This document shows positions 25,813 to 34,797 of a stretch of DNA of 64,000 bases, in pieces. Each line of letters begins with the position of its first letter. Positions within the stretch are counted from its first letter, which is position 1. This stretch comes from JBBEAM01 sp942491105 (GTDB taxonomy: Bacteria > Pseudomonadota > Alphaproteobacteria > Kiloniellales > DSM-21159), in assembly GCA_942491105.1 (NCBI GenBank), contig CALNZX010000002.1, forward strand, positions 310,001 through 374,000, in the 5' to 3' direction. The position numbers were made by a program, and so were the translations under genes. The notes under the pieces were generated by a model, which was not told where the DNA came from, did no database searches, and saw only the letters and a program-made list of their open reading frames with translations.

Positions 25813-26361
25813 TTACTCCCTGTTCTCTGGGCCGGTGACCGGACGCGGCGTCTCCTCGTCGGCGTCGATGCCGAGGGTGAGCAGATTGCCGGCGGTGGCC
25901 GCGTCGACCTTCACGTTGTTGTGCCGCAGCGCGCGCGCGGCGTGCCAGGCGATGTCGCTGAAACCCTCTATGGAGGACTCGAACGCCATTCTATGGCGGC
26001 TTCCATTAAGGGTAAGTTGCATGAAACCGCCACTGCCACGTTTAACCTGCCGCCGCGTGCCGAAAAACCGCAGCTTGATCGCGCGCAGATCCCGCCAGGG
26101 GATCTCCTTGTTCAGCAAACTCTTGGTGAAAATGCCCTCGGGCGTCACCGCGACCCGCAGCACCTGACGCTCCAAGGTCTTCAGGCCAAAGTATCCGAAA
26201 ACCAGGGTCAGCATCCCGAAAATCAGCAGAATCCAGACACCCGGCTCCGACGCCATCAACGCGAAGGCGCCGAGGGCGACGCCCCCCGCCGAACGCAGAT
26301 AGTCCCCAGCCAGCGCCCGCCGCGGATAGCGGTAAAGCGTTATGTCCTGCACCTCACTCAT
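25813..26361 (-). CDS. Small membrane protein with PH-like cytosolic part, function unknown
   Basis: 182-residue protein. Two adjacent hydrophobic segments at about residues 20-60 (GGVALGAFALMASEPGVWIL and LIFGMLTLVFGYFGLKTL) form a membrane hairpin; the remainder (VTPEGIFTKSLLNKEIPWRDLRAIKLRFFG) looks like the beta-strand rich PH-domain-like region of bacterial YdbT/PH_2-type proteins. It lies 8 bp upstream of the ABC ATPase and is probably the first gene of that operon. Not recognised as a named family. Confidence 0.65.
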   Translation of the reverse strand: MSEVQDITLYRYPRRALAGDYLRSAGGVALGAFALMASEPGVWILLIFGMLTLVFGYFGLKTLERQVLRVAVTPEGIFTKSLLNKEIPWRDLRAIKLRFFGTRRQVKRGSGGFMQLTLNGSRHRMAFESSIEGFSDIAWHAARALRHNNVKVDAATAGNLLTLGIDADEETPRPVTGPENRE

Positions 26362-26437
26362 CCCGGCGTGACGATAGCCCCCAAAATCGCGGCTGTCAGC
26401 GCTGAAAGCTCGGCTCTGCGCTTTTCCTCGAACCCGA

Positions 26438-27580
26438 TCACGGGCCGCTGCGTGGCAGCGCGCGGAGGATTCGGGCGGTTTCGGCGGCGCCGTCCAGCCG
26501 CAGGCCGTGCGCGGCGGGCGGCAGCGCTGCTGCGGCGTCCACGGCCGCCGCCAGACGATCGGCGGAAAGGCTGTCCTCGGCGACCACGGCGGCGAGTCCG
26601 GCCTCGGCCAGTTTTGCCGCGCGCAGGGCCTGCTCGGTCTCGCTGCCGCCGCTGAAGGGCACCAGCACGGCCGGTACCCGGGCCTGCAGCAGATCGACGG
26701 CGGTGTTGTAGCCGGCCTGGCTGATCGACAGGCGGCAGGCCCGCAGCAGCGCCGGAAAGTCCGGGCGCGCGCGCTCCACGGCGATGCCCGGCGCCGCCGC
26801 CTCCGTCAAGCGGGCAAAGACGCTGTCCGGGAGGTTGTAGCCGAGCAGCAGCCGCCAGGGGGCGTCGCGCAGGCAGCTCAGGGGCCGCGCCGCCAAGGCG
26901 GTTTGGGCCAGGGCCTCGCCGAAGGCGCCGCCGCCGATCGAGACCAGGACCGCGCCGCGGACATCGGTTTCCGGCGGCGCCCCGCCGCCGCTGGCGACAT
27001 AGCCGCTATAGACCAGGCGGCCGCCGAGGGCCGCCGCGTGCGGGAAGCTCTCGCCAAAAGCGATTAGCGCCGGATCGCCGTGCACGATCACCCGGTCGAA
27101 CTGGGCCAGGGCGGTATCGCGCATCCACGCGGTTTTCTCCGGATTGTCCTGGACCACCAGAATGTCGCGTACCGAGGAGACGATCCAGGGACGGGAGGCC
27201 CGCTGCCGCGCCGCCGCGATCAGGGGCTCCAGCTCGAAGCGCAGCTGGCGGCGGCCGAAGGGATACATCTCGGTCATCAGGATGCGGGGCTGGGCCTCGG
27301 CGAACACGGCGAGCAGGCGGTCGCGCCGCGCCTGCTTGGAATCTGCGGTCAGTCGCTGGCCATCCTCGCCGAGCAGTACGGAGAAGCTTTCGTCGGCGGT
27401 GCGCAGCGGCGGCAGCTGGACGAAACCGGCGCCGCCGAGATCGAGATCGGGAACCGGGAAGCCGCCGGAGACCAGCAGGGTCTCGAGGCCCGCCTCCACC
27501 GCCGCGCGGGCAAGCGCCGCGGCGCGGCGCAGGTGGCCGATGCCGTGTAGATGCTGGACGTAGATCAGGAGCTCGGTCAT
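26438..27580 (-). CDS. MurG/GT28-like glycosyltransferase
   Basis: 380-residue GT-B fold protein. The N-terminal LIYVQHLHGIGHLRRAAALA matches the opening glycine/His-Leu region of MurG-like enzymes, the middle has VLVSIGGGAFGE, and the C-terminal donor part has SQAGYNTAVDLLQARVPAVLVPF with an acidic GGSETEQ. By family it transfers a sugar from a nucleotide donor in the cytoplasm. The frame is open upstream into the phosphatase gene, but the ATG at 27580 overlaps that gene's stop as ATGA. It is the last gene of a run of five minus-strand genes, and it is paralogous in design to the gene at 30.6 kb. Confidence 0.82.
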   Translation of the reverse strand: MTELLIYVQHLHGIGHLRRAAALARAAVEAGLETLLVSGGFPVPDLDLGGAGFVQLPPLRTADESFSVLLGEDGQRLTADSKQARRDRLLAVFAEAQPRILMTEMYPFGRRQLRFELEPLIAAARQRASRPWIVSSVRDILVVQDNPEKTAWMRDTALAQFDRVIVHGDPALIAFGESFPHAAALGGRLVYSGYVASGGGAPPETDVRGAVLVSIGGGAFGEALAQTALAARPLSCLRDAPWRLLLGYNLPDSVFARLTEAAAPGIAVERARPDFPALLRACRLSISQAGYNTAVDLLQARVPAVLVPFSGGSETEQALRAAKLAEAGLAAVVAEDSLSADRLAAAVDAAAALPPAAHGLRLDGAAETARILRALPRSGP

Positions 27581-28188
27581 TGCCCGGCGGCGCTCTCCCC
27601 CTCCCTGGTGAGCGGGATGTTCATGCGTTCGCAGCTTGGCTGCCCAGAGGCGTCGAGGGCGAAGAGATGTCCGCGCCCCGACAGCAGCTTCTCCGGCGGC
27701 TTGCCGGTCATGTCCCAGCCGCTGGCCAGGGTATAGAGGGCGCGGATCAGGCCTTTGTGCGCGACGGCGATCCGGTCGGTGCCGGCCGCCGCGATCTCGG
27801 CCAGCCAGGGCGTCAGGCGCTCGCGCAGGTCGCGCGGGCTCTCGCCGCCGGGGGGCCGGAAATCCAGGCCGCGCGCCTCGTTTGCGGCCATGTCCGCGCC
27901 GTGCCGCGCGCGCAGCTCCTCCAGGCGCTGGCCTTCCCAGGCGCCCCAGCGCATCTCGATCAGCGCCGCGCTGGTTTCGGGATCGCGGGCACCGAGCAGC
28001 GCGGCCGTCTGCCGAGCGCGGCCCAGAGGGGAGACGACCCAAGCGAAGTCTTGGAAGGCCTCCGGAATCCTCCAGCTTCGCACCAGCTCCTCGCCCTCGG
28101 GCGAGAGCGGGATGTCGGTATGCCCCTGGATGCGGCCCTCGGCGTTCCAGGCCGTTGGGCCGTGGCGCAGGATGAACAAACGGGTCAT
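27577..28188 (-). CDS. Histidine phosphatase family protein
   Basis: 203-residue phosphoglycerate-mutase-like phosphatase. RHG catalytic motif at residues 8-10 (FILRHGPTAWN), the second arginine in SPLGRARQTA, the acid/base Glu in EMRWGAWEGQ, and the second His in VAHKG. Coupled by 4-bp overlaps to glycosyltransferase genes on both sides. By context it may act on a sugar phosphate or phospholipid intermediate of the glycan the cluster makes; other members act on cobalamin precursors, for which there is no context here. Confidence 0.9.
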   Translation of the reverse strand: MTRLFILRHGPTAWNAEGRIQGHTDIPLSPEGEELVRSWRIPEAFQDFAWVVSPLGRARQTAALLGARDPETSAALIEMRWGAWEGQRLEELRARHGADMAANEARGLDFRPPGGESPRDLRERLTPWLAEIAAAGTDRIAVAHKGLIRALYTLASGWDMTGKPPEKLLSGRGHLFALDASGQPSCERMNIPLTREGESAAGQ

Positions 28189-29288
28189 GGGGTCTCCTTC
28201 AAGTCTTGCAGAAAGCCGTCCAGGGTCCGTGCCGCGGCTTCGAGATCGTGGTCTCGGCGCACCTTGCGTGCCGCCGCGCGGCCCATGGCATGGCGCTGTT
28301 CGGGGTCTTCGAGCAGCCGGCGGATCGCGGCTGCGAAGGCTGTGGCGTCGCCAGGCGGCACCAGCAGGCCGCTTTCGCCCTCGGCGACCACCGCGGGGAC
28401 GCCGAGGCTGCGTCCGGCGACCACGGGCAGCCCGGCCGCTTCGGCTTCGAGCAGAGCCATGCCGTAAGCCTCGTTGATCGCCGGCCAGACGCAGAGGTCG
28501 CAGGCGGCGAGAATCCCGGGCAGGGCGTCTTCCTCGACCGCGCCGCGAAGCTGGACGCGCGCGCTTGGCAGCACGGCGAAGGCGGCCTCGACCTCGGCGC
28601 GGGCCGGACCATCGCCGAGGATCAGCAGGCGCCACGCCAGGTCCTGGAGTTGGCTCAGGGCTTCCGCCAGCAGGCGGTAGGAGGCGAGCTTGTCGCCGGG
28701 CCGCATCATCGCCGTGACGGCCAGGACCGGCGGGTCGTTGCCGGTGCGCCGCGGCTCCGCAAACCGCGTGGCGTCGAGGAACGGCGCCAGGAGGCGCGAC
28801 TTCGCCGGTTCGGGCAGGCACTCGGCGTCCTTGGGGTTAAGGGTGACGACCAGGGCGGCCTGCGCGAGCGCGGCCAGGGTCTGGCGGTGCCCAAGGTCCC
28901 AGGGGCCGCCGGCGCGCTTATAGGCGACCGAGGCCTCGGCTACGACATAGGGAATCGACAGGGCGCCGGCGACCTCGGGCCCGATCCAATCGGCGGCCTT
29001 GTAATAGAGATGATAGGTGAACCAGAGATCGGGGCGGATTTCCGGCGCGGTCCGCCAGGCATTCACCAGGCGCAGGGCTTCACGCTGTCCTTCCTCGGCG
29101 AAGCCGCGCTGGACCTCCGGATCGCCGGCGCCATCCCAGCTGCGCAGCCTGCTGACCAGGTCGACCTGATGGCCGGCGGCCCGCAGCGCGGCCATCAGCA
29201 TGCGCGCGATCCGGCGGTCGCCGGAGGGCAGGGCATGGTCCGGCGGCTTCATCGGCGCGTAGAAGGCGATCCGGTAGCGCCGGGTCAT
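28185..29288 (-). CDS. Glycosyltransferase family 4-type enzyme
   Basis: 367-residue GT-B glycosyltransferase. N-terminal acceptor domain opens with RRYRIAFYAPMKPPDHALPSG; the donor domain has LLILGDGPARAEVEAAFA and the ExFGxxLLEAEAAG motif in the form INEAYGMALLEAEAAGLPVV, the GT4 hallmark. The product is inferred to be cytoplasmic. It overlaps both neighbours by 4 bp, so it belongs to a strictly coupled cluster. Confidence 0.88.
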   Translation of the reverse strand: MTRRYRIAFYAPMKPPDHALPSGDRRIARMLMAALRAAGHQVDLVSRLRSWDGAGDPEVQRGFAEEGQREALRLVNAWRTAPEIRPDLWFTYHLYYKAADWIGPEVAGALSIPYVVAEASVAYKRAGGPWDLGHRQTLAALAQAALVVTLNPKDAECLPEPAKSRLLAPFLDATRFAEPRRTGNDPPVLAVTAMMRPGDKLASYRLLAEALSQLQDLAWRLLILGDGPARAEVEAAFAVLPSARVQLRGAVEEDALPGILAACDLCVWPAINEAYGMALLEAEAAGLPVVAGRSLGVPAVVAEGESGLLVPPGDATAFAAAIRRLLEDPEQRHAMGRAAARKVRRDHDLEAAARTLDGFLQDLKETP

Positions 29289-30538
29289 CTTGCGCCGGGC
29301 CCGGTGAGCAGCGCGGCGATCCGCGCGATTCCGGCCTCCATGGAAAAGCTGCCGCGTACCCGGCGATAGCCGGCGGCGCCCAGCCGCGCGCGCAATGCCG
29401 GATCGCGGATCATCTCCGCCAGGGCGGCGCGCAGCGCCTCGCGGTCGCCGGGCGGAACCAGGCGGCCGGTGACGCCATCCTCGATCAGCTCGGGGATCGC
29501 CGAAACCGCGGTGCTGAGGCAGGGCAGGCCCTGGGACTGTGCCTCCATCAGCACGTTGGGCAAGCCGTCGCGGTCGCCATCGCCGGCGATCTTGCTGGCG
29601 AGCACGAAAAGATCGGCCTCGGCGTAGCGGCGGAAGACCTCGGCCTGGGACTGCGCGCCGAGCCAGTCGATGCGGTCGGACAGCCCCAGCGTATCGGCGA
29701 GGCGCTGCAATTCCTGGCGCAGCTCGCCGCCGCCGATGTGGGTAAGATGCCAGTGGATCTCCGGGGGCAGCGCGGCCAGGGCCTGCAGCAGATCGTCGTA
29801 GCCCTTTTTCTCGACCGCCCGGCCGACGGAGATCAGCCGTAGCGGCGCGGCGGGGTCGCCGCCGTCGCGGGTCTGGTCCCGTTCCGGCGCATCCGGCAGC
29901 CGCGTGAAGTCGAGCCCGTGATAGACCAGTTCGACCTTGGCCGGGTCCTCGCACAAGCCCCGCAGATGCTCGGCGCCGCTGCCGGTGCAGGTGACCAGCC
30001 AGGACATCTCGGCCAGCTTTTCCCGCTTCTCCCACGCGGGGATGGTCCAGATGTCACGGGCATGGGCCGAAGTCGCCCAAGGCAAAGCGCGCAGCAGTGC
30101 TGTGTAGCGTGCCACCGAAGCCGGCGTATGCAGGAAATGCACGTAGAGCAGCGCGGTATCGCGGGGCAGCTCGCGCGCCAGCACCACCGCCTGGCCGAAT
30201 CGGCGCAGCCGGTTGGCCGTGAAATCCCGGCGCAGGTCGCGCAGGAAAGCGGCGAAGGCCTTGGCGAAGCCCGGCAGGATCAGGGCCCGCGCCAGTCCGC
30301 GCAGCACCCGCAGCGGCTCCTGGTACAGATACTCTGGCAGATAGGCGACCGGAGCCTGGATCTCGCGGTGAATGGGGTGCACGTCGGGGTCGTAGGGCCG
30401 GCGCAGGGAGACGATATCGATGCGCAGCCCGCGCTGCTCCAGCGCCAGGATTTCCTGGGCGATGAAGGTTTCCGACAGGCGCGGATAGCCCTTGAGCAGC
30501 AGAGCGATCCGGCGTGCGTCCCCTTGGGTCTTGGTCAT
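29285..30538 (-). CDS. Glycosyltransferase family 4-type enzyme (colanic-acid-like)
   Basis: 417-residue GT-B glycosyltransferase. N-terminus LLLKGYPRLSETFIAQEILALE is typical of the GT4 group that includes WcaL/ExoL-like enzymes; the donor half has RLISVGRAVEKKGYDDLLQAL, LTHIGGGELRQEL, and DGLPNVLMEAQSQGLPCLST. No membrane segment is evident. Overlaps the next gene by ATGA. A 62-bp gap separates it from the GT at 30.6 kb upstream. Confidence 0.9.
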   Translation of the reverse strand: MTKTQGDARRIALLLKGYPRLSETFIAQEILALEQRGLRIDIVSLRRPYDPDVHPIHREIQAPVAYLPEYLYQEPLRVLRGLARALILPGFAKAFAAFLRDLRRDFTANRLRRFGQAVVLARELPRDTALLYVHFLHTPASVARYTALLRALPWATSAHARDIWTIPAWEKREKLAEMSWLVTCTGSGAEHLRGLCEDPAKVELVYHGLDFTRLPDAPERDQTRDGGDPAAPLRLISVGRAVEKKGYDDLLQALAALPPEIHWHLTHIGGGELRQELQRLADTLGLSDRIDWLGAQSQAEVFRRYAEADLFVLASKIAGDGDRDGLPNVLMEAQSQGLPCLSTAVSAIPELIEDGVTGRLVPPGDREALRAALAEMIRDPALRARLGAAGYRRVRGSFSMEAGIARIAALLTGPGAR

Positions 30539-30600
30539 GTTGCGGTTGTCGGCGATTTGGCGGCGGCGGTCCAGCGCTCTCTCCGGCGGCGCCGCGGCGC

Positions 30601-31845
30601 TCAATCGCGCGCGGCGGCGATCTTGACCTTGCTGCGGCCGCGCGCGAGCCACTGCTTGGTCAGCTTGACGACGTTGCGGCGGCCGTGCAGCAGGCCGGGG
30701 ACCACCTGTTCCGATGGCTGCGACTGATGGGGCAGGCCGCGCAGGGCGGTCGCCATGACCTTGGCGTCGCGCGCGCCGTCATCGACCAGCATGCGGACCA
30801 GACCCAGCTCCTGGGCCCGGCTGGCGCGGATGTACTGCTCGAGCCGGGGCACGGTGCGCGGCACCATCAGCGCCCGTTTGTCGAGCGACAGCACCTCGCA
30901 AAAGGTGTTGTAGCCGCCCATGCAGACCACCCCGATGGCGCGGTCGAGCAGGGACTCGACATGGGAGTTGAAGGTGATCGCCTCGACATCGTCGAGAAGG
31001 TTCGCACGGCGCAGGAAGTCGGACTGCAGCTCCGAGCCCATGAAGGGGCCGAGAACCAGCAACAGGGGATAGGGCATGCTGCGGTCGGCCTCGTAGGCGC
31101 GCAGCACCCAGTCGATGATCTCGTCGCCGTCACCGCCGCCGCCGATGGTCGCCAGCACGAAGGGATCCTTGATCTTCTCCAACACCAGCGGCGGCACATT
31201 GCTGGAGACGTCGCGGCGCAGGTATCCGGTGTAGGTCAGGCGCTTGCGCAGCGAGGCCGGCAGATTGATGCCCGCCAGCGGATCGCAGATCTGCGGCAGG
31301 CCATAAATCCAGATGTCGTCATAAAATTCGGCCAGCGCCGGGACCGCCTGCTTGCGCTCCCATTCCTGGGCCAGCAGCTCGGCTTCGTCCATGACATCGC
31401 GCAGCCCCAGGATGCAGGGCGCGCCGCGCTCGCGCATCAGGCGCAGCGTCGGCTCGACTTCGCCGCGCAGGCCGAGCGGCTCCTTATCGACGAGGAAGAG
31501 GTCGGGGTCGAAGGCATCGGCGGTGTTGACGATGATCGACGCGCGCAGCGCCATGGTCTGTTCGATATCGAGCGGCAGCTTCAGGGAGGTGTAGTTGCCG
31601 TCCCGCAGCTTGATCACGCCGGGAATGCGTACGAAGTCGACGCGCGCGCGAAAATCGAAGGAGCCGATAATCGGCGATCCGGAGAGGATCAGAACGGAAA
31701 GATTTTCGTCCGAGGCGACAAGCGCGTGCGCGATCTCCCGGCAGCGCCGGAGGTGGCCCAGACCGAAGGAATCGTGGCTATAGATCAGTACCCGTTTGCC
31801 ACGCGAAAACTCCGGCGAGGCTGGCGGGGTCTTAAAGTCGGGCAT
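30601..31845 (-). CDS. MurG/GT28-like glycosyltransferase, first gene of the cluster
   Basis: 414-residue GT-B type protein opening with RVLIYSHDSFGLGHLRRCRE, the same His-rich glycine region as the protein at 26.4 kb; the donor domain has FVLATIGGGGDGDEIIDW and VCMGGYNTFCEVLSLDKRALMVPR. The ATG at 31845 has a poly-G ribosome site; the frame is open for 62 more codons upstream with no signal or domain. It is divergent from the 910-residue ABC-like gene over 186 bp, so the two transcripts probably share a regulatory region. Confidence 0.82.
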   Translation of the reverse strand: MPDFKTPPASPEFSRGKRVLIYSHDSFGLGHLRRCREIAHALVASDENLSVLILSGSPIIGSFDFRARVDFVRIPGVIKLRDGNYTSLKLPLDIEQTMALRASIIVNTADAFDPDLFLVDKEPLGLRGEVEPTLRLMRERGAPCILGLRDVMDEAELLAQEWERKQAVPALAEFYDDIWIYGLPQICDPLAGINLPASLRKRLTYTGYLRRDVSSNVPPLVLEKIKDPFVLATIGGGGDGDEIIDWVLRAYEADRSMPYPLLLVLGPFMGSELQSDFLRRANLLDDVEAITFNSHVESLLDRAIGVVCMGGYNTFCEVLSLDKRALMVPRTVPRLEQYIRASRAQELGLVRMLVDDGARDAKVMATALRGLPHQSQPSEQVVPGLLHGRRNVVKLTKQWLARGRSKVKIAAARD

Positions 31846-32031
31846 GGACCCCCCTGCACAAACGACGCCCCCTCCCATGCCGGACAAGGTGTGCCCAGCG
31901 AGGAAACTATGCCATAGCCCCTCCTTGAGCCGAAAGCCCGCATTTTGTGAAAGATTTCCGCGGCGGTTTCCCTTGTTTAGGCGCGTCCGGCTCGACAAGA
32001 TAGGCTCCCAACGGGTGCCTGGCGGGGGCAA

Positions 32032-34764
32032 ATGGAGCCGAATCTCTTCAAATATATCTGGCGGTACAGTAAGCGCGACCAGGCGGCGATCCTGCTTCTG
32101 GTGGTGATTTCTCTGCCGTTCTATTTCGTCTCGCTCAGCGTTCCCAAGAGTATCGTCAACACCGGCATCATCGGCCAGGGCTACGACGGGCCAGGCGACA
32201 CCCAGAGCTTCCTGGCCTTCGACCTGCCGTTTTCAGAAACGTTTTTCGGCGCGCCGATCAAAGTTTTCGAGGGATTTCAGCTCGAGCAGGAGTCGATGCT
32301 CCTGGCGCTGTCCTTCGCCTTTCTTGCGCTGGTCATCGTCAACGGCCTGTTCAAATTCCAGATCAACACCGCCAAGGGGCGGCTCGGCGAGCGCATGCTG
32401 CGCCGTCTGCGCTTCGAACTCGCCGACCGGCTGCTGCGCTTCCGCATCCTCAGCCTGCGGCGCATGAAGGGCGCCGAGGTCGCGACCATGGTCAAGGACG
32501 AGGTCGAGCCGCTGGGCGGTTTCATCGGAGACGCCTTCGTCACGCCGGCCTTTCTGGGGGGGCAGGCGCTGACCGCCATGGCGTTTATCCTGGTGCAATC
32601 CTTCTGGCTGGGCGCGATCGCCGGGGGCATCGTGCTGACCCAGGCGCTGCTGATTCCCAAGCTGCGCAAGCGCATCCTGGCCCTGGGCCGGCAGCGGCAG
32701 CTGACCGCGCGGGCCCTCGCCGGGCGGGTTAGCGAGCTGCTCGACGGCGCGGTCGAAGTTCACACCAACGACGCCACCCACTGGGAGCGGGCGGAGCTTT
32801 CCAATCGCCTGGGAAAGATTTTCGGGATTCGTTTCGAAATCTACCAGCGCAAGTTTTTCGTCAAGTTTCTCAATAACTTCCTGTCGCAGCTCACGCCCTT
32901 CATCTTCTATTCCCTGGGGGGAATTCTGGCGCTGCGCGGCTCCCTGGACATCGGCGCGCTGGTCGCCGTGATCGCCGCCTACAAGGAGCTTCCGGGCCCG
33001 GTGCGCGACCTGATCAACTGGGAGCAGCAGCGCAACGACGTTCAGATCAAGTACGAGCAGGTGATCGAGCAGTTCGAGACGGGGGAGATCATCGATCCGG
33101 CGATGCAGGACCCGGAAGCCGACACCGGTACGCCGCTGCGCGGGGATATCGTGTTCTCCGCGCTCAGCCTGGCCGACGACAGCGACAACAACGTGGTCGA
33201 GGGGGTGTCCTTCAAGCTGCCCATGGACAGCGCGATAGCGATCGTCGGCGGCAGCGGCAGCGGCAAGGAGTTCCTGCCGCAGCTGATCGCCGGGCTGCTG
33301 CCGGTCAGCGGCGGCGGTGTCAGCCTTGGCGGTCAGGATGTCGCCAAGCTGCCGGAGACCGTGCTCGGCCGCCGGCTCGGCTATGCCGGGCAGGATTCCT
33401 ATCTGTTTCCGATGTCGGTGCGGGAGAATCTGCTCTATGGCGTCAAGCACCGGCCGCTGCGCGATGCGGATTATGACGAGGCCGACCGCAAGATGTGGAC
33501 CGCGATGCAGGCGGAGGCGCGCCGCGCGGCGAACTCGACCTTCGATATCAATGCCGACTGGGTCGACTACGAAGCGCTCGCTGTGTCCAGCGAGGAAGAA
33601 CTGCGCCGCCACCTGCTGCGCGTGGTTTCCCTGGTTGGATTCGAGGAGGATATCTATCGCTACGGGCTTTATGGGGCGATCGATCCGCAAGAACACCCGG
33701 ATGTCGCCGAGGGCGTTCTGAAGGCCCGCGCGGCCCTCGCCAAGCGGCTGCAGGAAGAAGGCTTTACCGATCTGGTCGCCCGCTTCGACCAGGATTCCTA
33801 CAATATGAACGCCACCCTGGCCGAGAACCTGCTGTTCGGCACGCCGACCAAGCCGGAGTATGCCCCCGATGCCTTGGGCGGCAACGACTTGGTGATTGGA
33901 GCCCTGCAGGAGCTGGGCCTGACCCGGAAGCTTCAGGAGATGGGGCTTAAGATCGCCGAGTTCACCGTCGAAATCTTCGCCGATCTGCCGCCCGGCCATC
34001 CCTTCTTCGAGCAGTTCAGCTTCATCAGCGCCGATGACCTGCCTGACTATGAGGCGATCGTCGGGCGCGCGGAAAAGAACGATGTCACGGGCTTGAACGA
34101 GGAGGAGCGCGGCCTGCTGCTCGGGCTGCCCTTCCGCTATGTCGAGGCCCGGCACCGCTTGGATCTGGTCGATGCGGCCTTCGCCGAGAAGGTGGTGGAA
34201 GCCCGCAAGAATCTCGCCGCGGCCATCGAGGTGAAGGATCCGGGAGCCGTCGCTTTCTATGATGCGGACAGCTACAACGGCGTCGCCAGCCTGCTCGACA
34301 ATGTACTGTTCGGCCGTCTGGTCTATGGCCGGGCCGAAGCGCAGGAAACCATGGAGCGCCTGATCGGCGAGGTCCTCGCCGCGCTCGACCTGCGGGACGC
34401 CGTGCTGACGGCCGGACTCGACTACCAGGTCGGGGTGGGCGGCAATCGCCTGTCGGCGGCGCAGAAACAAAAGACCGCGCTGGCGCGCGCCATGATCAAG
34501 CGCCCCGATCTGCTGGTGATCAACGAGGCCACGGCGGTGATGGACGGCGCGACGCGCAGCCGCATCGTCGAGACGATCATCGATGCGCGCCGGCAGGAGG
34601 AAGAGGGCCGGCGCGGGGTTTTCTGGACCCTGGAACGCGCGACCCTGGCGCAGCACTTCGATCAGATCGTGGTGATGAAGAACGGCCGGGTCGCGGAGAT
34701 CGGCCGATTCGAGGAACTGAACAAGGATGGCACGGCGCTAGCCGAACTGCTGTCGTCCGATTGA
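32032..34764 (+). CDS. ABC-transporter-like protein with degenerate NBD and ~300-residue insertion
   Basis: 910-residue protein. Residues of about 15-330 are an ABC exporter-like membrane domain (helices near 18-36, 88-106, 175-200 and 287-315). The NBD starts near residue 370: Walker A reads GGSGSGKEF (Glu413 instead of Ser/Thr), Q-loop region YAGQDSYLFP-MSVRENLLYG (451-470). The signature LSAAQKQK (807-814) comes about 350 residues later rather than the usual 50-60, Walker B is LLVINEAT (Asp to Asn831), and the switch-His position reads WTLERA. The insert repeats the Q-loop-like motif twice: DQDSYNMNATLAENLLFG (586-603) and DADSYNGVASLLDNVLFG (744-761). ATP hydrolysis is likely weak or lost. 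A cyclic-nucleotide-binding gene follows after 33 bp. Confidence 0.85.
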   Translation: MEPNLFKYIWRYSKRDQAAILLLVVISLPFYFVSLSVPKSIVNTGIIGQGYDGPGDTQSFLAFDLPFSETFFGAPIKVFEGFQLEQESMLLALSFAFLALVIVNGLFKFQINTAKGRLGERMLRRLRFELADRLLRFRILSLRRMKGAEVATMVKDEVEPLGGFIGDAFVTPAFLGGQALTAMAFILVQSFWLGAIAGGIVLTQALLIPKLRKRILALGRQRQLTARALAGRVSELLDGAVEVHTNDATHWERAELSNRLGKIFGIRFEIYQRKFFVKFLNNFLSQLTPFIFYSLGGILALRGSLDIGALVAVIAAYKELPGPVRDLINWEQQRNDVQIKYEQVIEQFETGEIIDPAMQDPEADTGTPLRGDIVFSALSLADDSDNNVVEGVSFKLPMDSAIAIVGGSGSGKEFLPQLIAGLLPVSGGGVSLGGQDVAKLPETVLGRRLGYAGQDSYLFPMSVRENLLYGVKHRPLRDADYDEADRKMWTAMQAEARRAANSTFDINADWVDYEALAVSSEEELRRHLLRVVSLVGFEEDIYRYGLYGAIDPQEHPDVAEGVLKARAALAKRLQEEGFTDLVARFDQDSYNMNATLAENLLFGTPTKPEYAPDALGGNDLVIGALQELGLTRKLQEMGLKIAEFTVEIFADLPPGHPFFEQFSFISADDLPDYEAIVGRAEKNDVTGLNEEERGLLLGLPFRYVEARHRLDLVDAAFAEKVVEARKNLAAAIEVKDPGAVAFYDADSYNGVASLLDNVLFGRLVYGRAEAQETMERLIGEVLAALDLRDAVLTAGLDYQVGVGGNRLSAAQKQKTALARAMIKRPDLLVINEATAVMDGATRSRIVETIIDARRQEEEGRRGVFWTLERATLAQHFDQIVVMKNGRVAEIGRFEELNKDGTALAELLSSD

Positions 34765-34797
34765 CCATCGGACGCCAAGCCGCTTAAGGAGAAGGCC

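Noticed and set aside
27577..28188. CobC (alpha-ribazole phosphatase) as the identity of the histidine phosphatase
   Set aside because: No cobalamin genes nearby; the context is glycosyltransferases.
32233..34656. 807-residue minus-strand reading frame opposite the ABC-like gene
   Set aside because: Composition is His/Gln/Arg rich without domains; the plus frame has clear ABC motifs. Antisense openness is a product of high GC.
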